NCBI RefSeq assembly: GCF_900115685.1
Contig: NZ_FOXJ01000001.1
Location: forward strand, 310,001 to 374,000
Source: Variovorax sp. 770b2
Lineage (GTDB): Bacteria; Pseudomonadota; Gammaproteobacteria; Burkholderiales; Burkholderiaceae_C
Direction of reading: 5' to 3'
DNA: 64,000 nt
The notes beneath the pieces were generated by a model. That model saw only the letters and a program-made list of their open reading frames with translations. It was not told the DNA's origin and searched no databases. Positions within the stretch are counted from its first letter, which is position 1. Every line of letters starts with the position of its first letter. Both the position numbers and the translations under genes were made by a program. Below are positions 53,766 to 62,830 of the stretch, piece by piece.

Positions 53766-54770
53766 TCAGGGCTGGTAGCCGGACTTTTGAACGACGGGCG
53801 CCCATTGCGTCTTGTAGGCCTTCAGCATCGCGATCGTCTGCGCCTGCGTGCTCACCACGGGCGTCATGCCCGAGTCCTTGAACTTGCGCTGCGTGTCCGG
53901 GTCCTGCATCACTTCGCGGATGGTCGCGGCGAGTCGCTCGATCTTGTCCTTGGGCATGGTGGCGGGCGCGAAGAAGGTGTTCCAGCCGGTGGCCGAGAGG
54001 TCCAGGCCCGCTTCCTTGAAGGTCGGAATGTTCGGCGCGAAGGGCGAGCGCTTGTCGCCCGAGAGCGCCAGGATGCGCAGCTTGCCCGCGTTGTGCTGCG
54101 GCAGCACCACGTCTTCGGTGTCCACGGCAATGGGCACCTGGCCGCCGATCAGGTCGTTCAACAGCGGCGCGGAGCCGCGGTAGCCGATCACCTGCGTCTG
54201 CACCTTGGCCTTCTCGCCGACCATGAGGCCGAAGAAGTGCGGCAGGCTGCCGGTCGCGGGCACGCCCACGTTGGCCTGCTGCGGATTGGCGCGCATCCAC
54301 GCGAGCAGGTGCGGCAGTTCGCGCACGGGCAGGGTGGGCGACACGGCCAGCGCGAAGTCGTAGGCATTGACGTGCGACACGGGCACGAAGTCGCGCTCGG
54401 CGTCGTAGTTGTTGTCCTTGAAGACCAGGGGCGCGACCACCATCACGGCCGGGTTGGCGAGCATCAGCACGTTCTGGTTGGCGGGCGTGAGCTTCACTTG
54501 CTGGGCCGCCAGGCGTCCGCCCGCGCCGGGCTTGTTGTCGACGATGACGGGCACGCCCAGCTTGGCGCCGAGCTTCTCGCCCACGATGCGCGCCACGCGG
54601 TCGGTGGCGCCGCCGGGGGCGTAGCCGACGACGATGTGCAGGGGGCTGTCGAGCGTCTGCGCGCTCGCGGCCGTGGGTGCGGCGGCGATGGACGCCATGA
54701 GGCCGGCTGCGGCCAGCAACGCAGCCGCGCGGCGGGTCATTCGATGGGGGGTGGGTGGGTTCGTGTGCAT
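53766..54770 (-). CDS. Bug-family tripartite tricarboxylate transporter receptor
   Basis: 334 residues. Signal peptide (LLAAAGLMASIAAAPTAASA). The Bug fold: LHIVVGYAPGGATDRVARIVGEKLG, VIVDNKPGAGGRLAAQ, ANPAVMVVAPLVF and IPTFKEAGLDLSATGW. Periplasmic binding protein for carboxylates or related solutes, often an orphan. The ATG at 54770 has GGAGG ten bases before. It lies 20 bases upstream of the sulfatase and 43 after the other Bug gene, so all three are one operon. No TctA/TctB membrane genes are present. Confidence 0.92.
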   Translation of the reverse strand: MHTNPPTPHRMTRRAAALLAAAGLMASIAAAPTAASAQTLDSPLHIVVGYAPGGATDRVARIVGEKLGAKLGVPVIVDNKPGAGGRLAAQQVKLTPANQNVLMLANPAVMVVAPLVFKDNNYDAERDFVPVSHVNAYDFALAVSPTLPVRELPHLLAWMRANPQQANVGVPATGSLPHFFGLMVGEKAKVQTQVIGYRGSAPLLNDLIGGQVPIAVDTEDVVLPQHNAGKLRILALSGDKRSPFAPNIPTFKEAGLDLSATGWNTFFAPATMPKDKIERLAATIREVMQDPDTQRKFKDSGMTPVVSTQAQTIAMLKAYKTQWAPVVQKSGYQP

Positions 54771-54788
54771 GGTGATGGGTCCTCCTCG

Positions 54789-54828
54789 TTCAGTCATTCG
54801 GTTGTTCGATCGTTCAGTCGTTCGCCTG
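54789..54828. repeat. Short GTTC-rich direct repeats
   Basis: GTTCAGTCATTCGGTTGTTC then GATCGTTCAGTCGTTCG: near-repeats of GTTCAGTC(A/G)TTCG about 20 bases apart, between the two Bug genes and over the last codons of the second. Could be slippage-prone or simply coding-edge redundancy. Confidence 0.5.
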
Positions 54829-55812
54829 GAAATTCACGGCCTTCATGATGCCGGCCCAGCGTGCCGTGTCTTCGCGCATGGTCTTCAAAAGGGCCTCGCT
54901 GCCATCGGCGATGGGGTACATGCCGTTCTGCAGCAGAAGCTGCCGCACCTCGCGCGCGTTGACGGCGCGGGTGAGCTCGGCGCGCAGCTTGTCGACGACA
55001 GGCTGCGGCGTCTTCAACGGCGCGTAGTAGGCGAACCACGCGGTCGCGACCACGTCCTTGTAGCCGGCCTCCACGAAGCACGGCAGGTTGGGCATGAGGG
55101 GCGAGCGCTTCTCGCCGCTGGTGGCCAGCACCTTCACGCGGCCCGAGGGCAGCATCTGCTGCGCGCCGCCGATGGTGTCGAAGTACACGGGCACGGTGCC
55201 GCCCATCAGGTCCTGCCGCGCGGGCGTGGAGCCGCGGTAGGGCACGTGCACCATCTGGAGGCCTGCCGCGCGGTTGAGCATTTCGCCCAGAAAGTGCGAG
55301 GGCGTGCCCGAGCCGTAGGAGCCGAAGCTCAGCCTGTCGCCCTGCGCCTTGGCCCAGGTGATGAATTCGGGGAGGGTGCTGGCGGGCACGTCCTTGTGCA
55401 CGGCGAGCGCCAGCTCGAAGCGGGCCGCGTTCAGCAGGGGAACGAAGTCCTTCACCGGGTCGTAGGAGAGGTTGCGGTACGCGCTCGGGAACATCGTCAT
55501 CATGCTGGCCGTGCCGAGCAGCAGGGTGTGGCCGTCGGGTGGCGCGGTCTTCACGGCATCGACGGCGATGCGGCCGGCCGCGCCCGAGCGGTTGTCGATG
55601 ATGAGCGGCCCGAGCGAATCGCGCACCTGCTGCGCGATGGCACGCGTGAGCACATCCTGCGTGCCGCCGGCCGGCACGCCGATCAGCACCTTGATGGGCT
55701 GGCCGGGCACGAAGGCCTGCTGCGCGCGAGCCAGCGGCGACAGGGCCAGGGTTCCCAGGCTGCCCAGGGCTGCAAGTGCATGGCGGCGGTCGAAGGCAAG
55801 GGGGCTGGGCAT
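54814..55812 (-). CDS. Bug-family tripartite tricarboxylate transporter receptor
   Basis: 332 residues. A Tat-like lead (FDRRHALAALGSLGTLALSPLARAQ) with twin arginines precedes FVPGQPIKVLIGVPAGGTQDVLTR, IIDNRSGAAGRIAVD and VPYRGSTPARQDLMGGTVPV. It is a second receptor in the same operon as the other Bug gene and the sulfatase, only moderately similar to the first (different loops), so the two may bind different ligands. Divergent from a MarR gene that probably controls the operon. Confidence 0.92.
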   Translation of the reverse strand: MPSPLAFDRRHALAALGSLGTLALSPLARAQQAFVPGQPIKVLIGVPAGGTQDVLTRAIAQQVRDSLGPLIIDNRSGAAGRIAVDAVKTAPPDGHTLLLGTASMMTMFPSAYRNLSYDPVKDFVPLLNAARFELALAVHKDVPASTLPEFITWAKAQGDRLSFGSYGSGTPSHFLGEMLNRAAGLQMVHVPYRGSTPARQDLMGGTVPVYFDTIGGAQQMLPSGRVKVLATSGEKRSPLMPNLPCFVEAGYKDVVATAWFAYYAPLKTPQPVVDKLRAELTRAVNAREVRQLLLQNGMYPIADGSEALLKTMREDTARWAGIMKAVNFQAND

Positions 55813-55869
55813 GGGCGGTTCTCCGGGTTCTCGGTCGGTGGCGAACGACTTTAGAGACGCTACATTCGA

Positions 55870-55882
55870 TTGATCTAATCAA
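55870..55882. promoter_or_regulatory. Palindrome between the Bug/sulfatase operon and MarR gene
   Basis: TTGAT-CTA-ATCAA is an exact 5-bp inverted repeat lying 58 bases before the Bug start and 24 before the MarR start. It is the only clear palindrome in the 93-base gap, a likely MarR-type operator. Confidence 0.65.
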
Positions 55883-55905
55883 CCATCCCCCGGACTAACC
55901 CCCAC

Positions 55906-56433
55906 ATGCCTGCCCCTGCCTCAGCCGCTGTTGCCACCGCCGCGCCCCGCCGCCCGCTGGACGACCTGCTGCTGTACCGGCTCTCGCGGCTGCTCGCCGT
56001 GGCGGGGAGCATGGTGATCCGGCTGTGCGAGGGGCGCTTTGGCATCACGCGGCGCGAGTGGCGGTTGATCGCTGTGCTGGCGAGCAAGGGCGAGCTGGGC
56101 TCATCGCAACTGGCCGAGCACGCGCAGCTGGACCGGGCACGCACCTCGAAGGCGGTGGGCTCGCTGGTCGCAAAGCAACTGGTCTCGCGGGTGGCCAAGG
56201 CGGGCGACCGGCGGCAGGTGCAACTGGGCCTCACCGAGGCGGGGCAGGCGCTGTACGACGAGCTCTTTCCGCTGGTGACGAAGATCAATGGCGATCTGAT
56301 GAAGGCGCTGGATGCGGGCGATGCGGTGCGCTTCGATGCTTCGCTGAATCTGTTGCAGGCGAAGGCCGAGCGGATGGTCGAAGAGGCGGTGCTGCCGAAG
56401 GCGGACCGGGGCCGGCGCAGCGCCAAGGCCTGA
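55906..56433 (+). CDS. MarR family transcriptional regulator
   Basis: 175 residues. An Ala/Pro N-terminal lead is followed by winged helix: GITRREWRLIAVLASKGELGSSQLAEHAQLDRARTSKAVGSL, with wing KAGDRRQVQLGLTEAGQ. It is divergent from the two Bug receptor genes and sulfatase gene, so most likely represses them in response to an aromatic or carboxylate ligand. A lysine/arginine-rich tail (KADRGRRSAKA) closes the protein. Confidence 0.9.
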   Translation: MPAPASAAVATAAPRRPLDDLLLYRLSRLLAVAGSMVIRLCEGRFGITRREWRLIAVLASKGELGSSQLAEHAQLDRARTSKAVGSLVAKQLVSRVAKAGDRRQVQLGLTEAGQALYDELFPLVTKINGDLMKALDAGDAVRFDASLNLLQAKAERMVEEAVLPKADRGRRSAKA

Positions 56434-56551
56434 GTCCGGCCAAGACAAGCGCCCCGCACGAACACTGCCGACTGGCCTACGCACAGCCCGATTGACGGGT
56501 GCTAGAAGTTGTTGATCGATTCCATCATCACCCACTCAGGAGCATCCCCCC

Positions 56552-57166
56552 ATGGCAGCCTCGAAGAACACCCAGCCCGCCGCGCGCACGTCGGCCGCCC
56601 GCGCGAAGACCGAAGAGGTCAAACCCGATCTCGACCAGAAGAGCCACGAGACGCAGCGCTACGGCGAGATCGTCAAGCTCCCTAACGGGTTGTCGGAAAA
56701 GGTCTGCAAGGAAAGCGTGGCGCTGCTCAACCAGTGCCTGGCCGACACGATCACCCTGCGCGACATGTACAAGAAGCACCACTGGCAGGTGGTCGGCCCG
56801 ACCTTCAACCAGTTGCACCTGATGTACGACCAGCACTACGAAGGGCAGGTGCTGCTGGTGGACATCCTGGCCGAGCGCATCCAGTTGCTGGGGGGCATCG
56901 CACTCGCGATGGCGGCGGACATCGCCGAGACCACCAAAATCGCCCGCCCGCCGCGCGGCCGCGAACCCGCCGCGGTGCAATTGCGCCGGCTGGCCGAGGC
57001 GCACGAACACATCATCGTGGGCGCGCGCGAGGCGGCCGAGAAGGTCGATAAATCAGGCGATGCAGGCAGCAACGACGTGTTCGTGAGCAACGTGCTGCGC
57101 ACCAACGAACTGCAGGTGTGGTTCCTTACCGAGCACCTGGTCGCCGCGTCGCCGGTGACGGCCTGA
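56552..57166 (+). CDS. dps: Dps family DNA-protecting ferritin-like protein
   Basis: 204 residues. A Lys/Ala-rich N-terminal extension (~1-35), longer than in E. coli Dps and suited to DNA binding, is followed by the ferritin-like core. Ferroxidase residues of Dps align: His77 (KKHHWQVVG), His89 and Asp93 (QLHLMYDQ), Asp104 and Glu108 (VDILAERIQLLGG). It stores iron and protects DNA under stress as a dodecamer. The ATG at 56552 follows CAGGAGC. Freestanding. Confidence 0.94.
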   Translation: MAASKNTQPAARTSAARAKTEEVKPDLDQKSHETQRYGEIVKLPNGLSEKVCKESVALLNQCLADTITLRDMYKKHHWQVVGPTFNQLHLMYDQHYEGQVLLVDILAERIQLLGGIALAMAADIAETTKIARPPRGREPAAVQLRRLAEAHEHIIVGAREAAEKVDKSGDAGSNDVFVSNVLRTNELQVWFLTEHLVAASPVTA

Positions 57167-57184
57167 GGCAACGGCCTGAGCCTT

Positions 57185-57439
57185 TCAGGCCGGTGCGCGA
57201 AGGTCGTTCTCGCGCAGCATGATGGGCGCCGTGGAGCCCGCTGCCAACCGGCGCCGCACGGCCGCATCGAGCTCCTCGGTGTGCAGGCCGTAGGTGTTGA
57301 GCGGGTCGGCGTTTTCGGCGGTGCGGTAGTGGTAGCGCAGGACTTCGCGTCCGATGCTCGCGTCCACGTCCTGGCCCTCCACCGTCACCGAGAACCTGAC
57401 CGTGCCCGATGCATCGTGAAAGAAGGGGGCGTCAGCCAT
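57185..57439 (-). CDS. DUF1488 domain protein
   Basis: 84 residues, all of one DUF1488 domain: FFHDASGTVRFSVTVEGQDVDASIGREVLRYH then DPLNTYGLHTEELDAAVRRRL. The family is small, cytoplasmic and of unknown function. It converges on dps with a 18-base gap. The ATG at 57439 is preceded by AGGAGG at a longer distance (57467), so the start is by homology. Confidence 0.82.
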   Translation of the reverse strand: MADAPFFHDASGTVRFSVTVEGQDVDASIGREVLRYHYRTAENADPLNTYGLHTEELDAAVRRRLAAGSTAPIMLRENDLRAPA

Positions 57440-57598
57440 GGCGTGGCTTCGTGTGTGTCAAGGAGGTTCCTTTGGACGGATGCGCAGGAGGACTCCCGCG
57501 TCGGACCACTCTAGTCCTTTAGGCGGGTGGCGTCTGTCGGGTCTCACGCTTATGCTCTCGCCGGCGCAGCGACACCGGCGCACGCGAAGGAGAGGCCG
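57440..57598. other. Intergenic region between DUF1488 and the SUFU-domain gene
   Basis: 159 bases between divergent genes; CTTATGCTCTC near 57550 resembles a weak -10, but no clear promoter, operator or hairpin could be identified. Confidence 0.3.
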
Positions 57599-58261
57599 AT
57601 GAGTTCCATGGAAGAAGTCTGGGCGTACCGCGAGGAAACGCTCTACCCACAGCTGTTCGGCGAAAAGCACAGCGGCATCTACGTGCTGGACTTCGATGTC
57701 TTCTCGTCGCTCGGTGCCGAGGACATCGACCCGGCCTGGCTGCACCTGGGCGTGTTCGAGTTCGAGCCGACGCCCGCGCGCAACTCGTGGCTCTATGTCA
57801 CCTCGGGCGGATCGACACCCTGGGAAACGGAGCCGGCCGAGTACGACCCCGAAGCCTATTCATGGCTCGGCTCCGAACTGGTCATCGAGGTGGCGGAGCA
57901 GCCGAAGGACCAGTGGGCGATCAAGCTCCTGCGCCGGCTGCTGGCCTTCAACGTGCTGCTCGCCCACGGGCGCTTCGGCGAAGACAAGCCGCTGCTGGAC
58001 TACGGCGACCGCATCCCGATGGGCGATGTGGTCCGCGAGAAGGGCGCCGTGGGCCTGCGCAACGTGGTGCTGGCCGAGCCGAAGCACTATCCCGCCACGG
58101 CGCAGCTGGCATCGGGCAGGTTCGACTTTCTGCACGTGGTCGGCATCACCGATTCCGAGAAGGACTGGGCCAAGGCGCACAGCTCCGAAGCGCTGGTGCG
58201 CCTGCTCGAAGTGCATGGCGGTTTTCCGGTGACGGACCCGGGGCGCAAGGCCGTCGCCTGA
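57599..58261 (+). CDS. Suppressor-of-fused (SUFU) domain protein
   Basis: 220 residues of the bacterial SUFU-like family: YPQLFGEKHSGIYVLDFDVF, EFEPTPARNSWLYVTSGGSTPWE, ELVIEVAEQPKDQWAIKLLRRLLAFNVLL and VGLRNVVLAEPKHYP. In animals SUFU controls Hedgehog signalling; in bacteria many SUFU-domain proteins act as immunity proteins of polymorphic toxin systems or have unknown roles. No toxin gene is adjacent. The ATG at 57599 has GAAGGAGAGG upstream; longer starts are rejected. Confidence 0.83.
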   Translation: MSSMEEVWAYREETLYPQLFGEKHSGIYVLDFDVFSSLGAEDIDPAWLHLGVFEFEPTPARNSWLYVTSGGSTPWETEPAEYDPEAYSWLGSELVIEVAEQPKDQWAIKLLRRLLAFNVLLAHGRFGEDKPLLDYGDRIPMGDVVREKGAVGLRNVVLAEPKHYPATAQLASGRFDFLHVVGITDSEKDWAKAHSSEALVRLLEVHGGFPVTDPGRKAVA

Positions 58262-58267
58262 ACCGAT

Positions 58268-60679
<2,412 letters not shown>

Positions 60680-60709
60680 CGGGTCTCCGTCGTTTTCTTG
60701 TCGTGCGGC

Positions 60710-61120
60710 TCAGCGCAGTTGCTGGATGCGGATCATGTTGCCCGCCGGATCGCGCACCGCGCAGTCGCGCACGCCGTAGGGCTGGTCGGTCGGCTCCTCG
60801 ACGATCTCGGCCTTGCCGGCCTGCAGCTTGGCGAAGGCGCCGTCCAGGTCCTTGGTGGCCAGCAGCATCGTGGCGTAGGTGCCCTTGGCCATCATCTCGG
60901 CGATGGTGCGGCGCTCGTCGTCGGTGATGCCGGGCGTGGCCGCCGGCGGGTACAGCACGATGGAGACGCCCGGCTGCCCCACGGGGCCGACGGTGATCCA
61001 GCGCATGCCGCCGTAGCCGACGTCCTTGCGGATCTCGAAGCCCAGGGTGTCGCGGTAGAAGGCCAGCGAGACCTCGGCGTCGGTGTGCGGAAGGAAGGTG
61101 GAGTGGATGGTGATGTCCAT
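60710..61120 (-). CDS. VOC family protein (glyoxalase/bleomycin-resistance fold)
   Basis: 136 residues. The paired beta-alpha-beta-beta-beta fold: ITIHSTFLPHTDAEVSLAFYRDTLGFEI and later LDGAFAKLQAGKAEIVEEPTDQPYGVRDCAVRDPAGNMIRI. Members include glyoxalases, dioxygenases and drug-binding resistance proteins such as BLM and FosA. The metal ligands are not obvious. It lies between the AraC gene (12 bases) and the UvrA-like gene (30 bases) on the same strand, so the three look co-transcribed. Confidence 0.88.
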   Translation of the reverse strand: MDITIHSTFLPHTDAEVSLAFYRDTLGFEIRKDVGYGGMRWITVGPVGQPGVSIVLYPPAATPGITDDERRTIAEMMAKGTYATMLLATKDLDGAFAKLQAGKAEIVEEPTDQPYGVRDCAVRDPAGNMIRIQQLR

Positions 61121-61132
61121 GGCAATGTGCTT

Positions 61133-61600
61133 CTAGGTGGGTTCGGGCGCCGATGCTATTTCGGCAGGCGCGGTCGGCGCTTCTCGATTCCTGATCGGTC
61201 GCGTCACTTGCCGGGCCACGCACGACGGAATGCCCTCGGTCGTGTTCGCGTCCTGGCGCCGGTACACGCCGGGCGGCACGCCCACCAGCTCGGTGAAGCG
61301 GGTGGTGAAGGTGCCCAGCGAGCCGCAGCCGACCGAAAAGCACACCTCGGTCACGCTCAGGTCGCCGCGGCGCAGCAGCGCCATCGCGCGCTCGATGCGC
61401 CGCGTCATGAGGTAGGCGTAGGGCGGTTCGCCGTAGGCGATGCGGAACTGGCGGCTCAGGTGGCCGGCCGACATGCCCGCATCGCGCGCCAGCGTCTCCA
61501 CGTCCAGCGGCTGCGCGTAGTCCCGGTCGATGCGGTCGCGCACGCGGCGAAGGCGCGCAAGGTCGCGCAGGTGCTGTGCGGCGGTGGGCTTGGTGGTCAT
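61133..61600 (-). CDS. Short AraC family transcriptional regulator
   Basis: 155 residues, essentially only the two-helix-turn-helix DNA-binding domain: LDVETLARDAGMSAGHLSRQFRIAYGEPPYAYLMTRRIERAMALL and VCFSVGCGSLGTFTTRFTELVGVPPGVYRR. A short C-terminal tail follows and there is no N-terminal ligand domain. Such short AraC proteins, like MarA/SoxS or those paired with VOC genes, act as simple activators. It is first in a probable operon with the VOC and UvrA-like genes. The ATG at 61600 fits; a longer start at 61636 enters the tandem repeat. Confidence 0.88.
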   Translation of the reverse strand: MTTKPTAAQHLRDLARLRRVRDRIDRDYAQPLDVETLARDAGMSAGHLSRQFRIAYGEPPYAYLMTRRIERAMALLRRGDLSVTEVCFSVGCGSLGTFTTRFTELVGVPPGVYRRQDANTTEGIPSCVARQVTRPIRNREAPTAPAEIASAPEPT

Positions 61601-61624
61601 CGGTGGGATCGTGCCACGTCGCAC

Positions 61625-61720
61625 CGGTGTGCTCAAGCCGCGCCCCGCGGCGTGCTCGAGCTGCGCCCCGCGGCGTGCTCGAGCTGCGCCCCGCGGCGTG
61701 CTCGAGCTGCGCCCCGCGGT
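61625..61720. repeat. 23-bp tandem repeat, about four copies
   Basis: The unit CTGCGCCCCGCGGCGTGCTC plus GAG repeats at 61638-61660, 61661-61683 and 61684-61706, with partial degenerate copies on both sides. Two unit copies are identical base for base and a third differs at one or two positions. It lies between the araC start and the MscS stop. Not a CRISPR: there are no spacers. Confidence 0.9.
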
Positions 61721-61738
61721 GCGCGGGGGTTGTCGTTG

Positions 61739-62830
61739 TCAGGCCGCGGCCGGACCCTGGTGGCCCTGCGCAGGCGCCGGCGCGGCCATCGCCGGATCGG
61801 CCTCCACGCGCATCTTCGGCAGGTGCTGCGGATACTCGCGCTGCATGAATTCGATGAGGCCCTCGCGCACGCTGCAGCGCAGGTCGAAGGCCAGGCCCGA
61901 GGTGGCCGCGGTGCACAGCACGCGGACCTGCATGGTGCGCTCGGTGGCGTCGGTCACGCGCAGGTTGAAGAAGCGGCCGTCCCATTCGGGCGCGGCCTTC
62001 ACGATGCGTTCCACCTCCGCGCGCAGCGGCGCGAGCGGCATGCCGTAGTCCAGGTAGATGAAGACCGAGCCGAGCAGTTGCGCCGAATGGCGCGTCCAGT
62101 TCTGGAAGGGCTTTTCGATGAAGTAGGTGAGCGGCAGCACGAGGCGCCGCTCGTCCCAGATCTTCAACACCACGAAGGTGCCGGTGATCTCTTCCACGCG
62201 GCCCCACTCGCCCTCGACCACCAGCACGTCGTCGATGCGGATCGGCTGCGCCAGCGCGATCTGCAGGCCCGCGATGAGGTTGCTGAACACGGGCTTGGCC
62301 GCAAGGCCGGCCACGATGCCGATCACGCCGGCCGAGGCCAGGAGGCTCGCGCCGACCTGGCGCGCGCCGGGAAAGGTCATGAGCATCATCGCGCCGCCCG
62401 CCACCAGCACCACGCTCATGGCGGTGCGCGCGAGCACGCGGGTTTGCGTGAGCACGCGGCGCGCCTGCAGGTTGTCGGCCACGTCGGACGGGTGCTGCGC
62501 GAGCACGCCGTCGGCAAACCCGCTGATGGCCCGCACGATGAGCCAGGTGGCCGCGGCGATGAGCAAGAGGCCGTTGAGGTGCCGCACGCTCCCGATGAAG
62601 CGCAGGTCGTCGGGCGCGGCCTGGAACACCAGCAGCAGCGCCACCAGCGGCAGCACCAGCCGCCCGGCCGGCTGGATGTTGACCACCATCGCATGCACCG
62701 CGGGCGCCGGACGGGTGATGCGCCGCAACACGAGTCCGCCGACACGGTGGACCAGGAGGGCGAGCGGGACGGCGATGAGGACGGCAATCCAGGTGCCGAA
62801 CCAGGGGTGGGCAAGAATCTCTTGGGTCAT
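61739..62830 (-). CDS. MscS-type small-conductance mechanosensitive channel family protein
   Basis: 363 residues with four or five membrane helices then the MscS domain: SLLASAGVIGIVAGLAAKPVFSNLIAGLQI (the pore-like helix), DVLVVEGEWGRVEEITGTFVVLKIWDERRLVLP (beta domain). It probably releases or senses pressure or ions, or acts as a linked regulator. The ATG at 62830 overlaps the stop of the FUSC gene (ATGA), so both are one operon. Ends in a Pro/Ala-rich tail next to a tandem repeat. Confidence 0.9.
   Translation of the reverse strand: MTQEILAHPWFGTWIAVLIAVPLALLVHRVGGLVLRRITRPAPAVHAMVVNIQPAGRLVLPLVALLLVFQAAPDDLRFIGSVRHLNGLLLIAAATWLIVRAISGFADGVLAQHPSDVADNLQARRVLTQTRVLARTAMSVVLVAGGAMMLMTFPGARQVGASLLASAGVIGIVAGLAAKPVFSNLIAGLQIALAQPIRIDDVLVVEGEWGRVEEITGTFVVLKIWDERRLVLPLTYFIEKPFQNWTRHSAQLLGSVFIYLDYGMPLAPLRAEVERIVKAAPEWDGRFFNLRVTDATERTMQVRVLCTAATSGLAFDLRCSVREGLIEFMQREYPQHLPKMRVEADPAMAAPAPAQGHQGPAAA

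Noticed and set aside
61625-61720. CRISPR array
   Set aside because: Repeats are head-to-tail with no unique spacers, and no cas genes are present.
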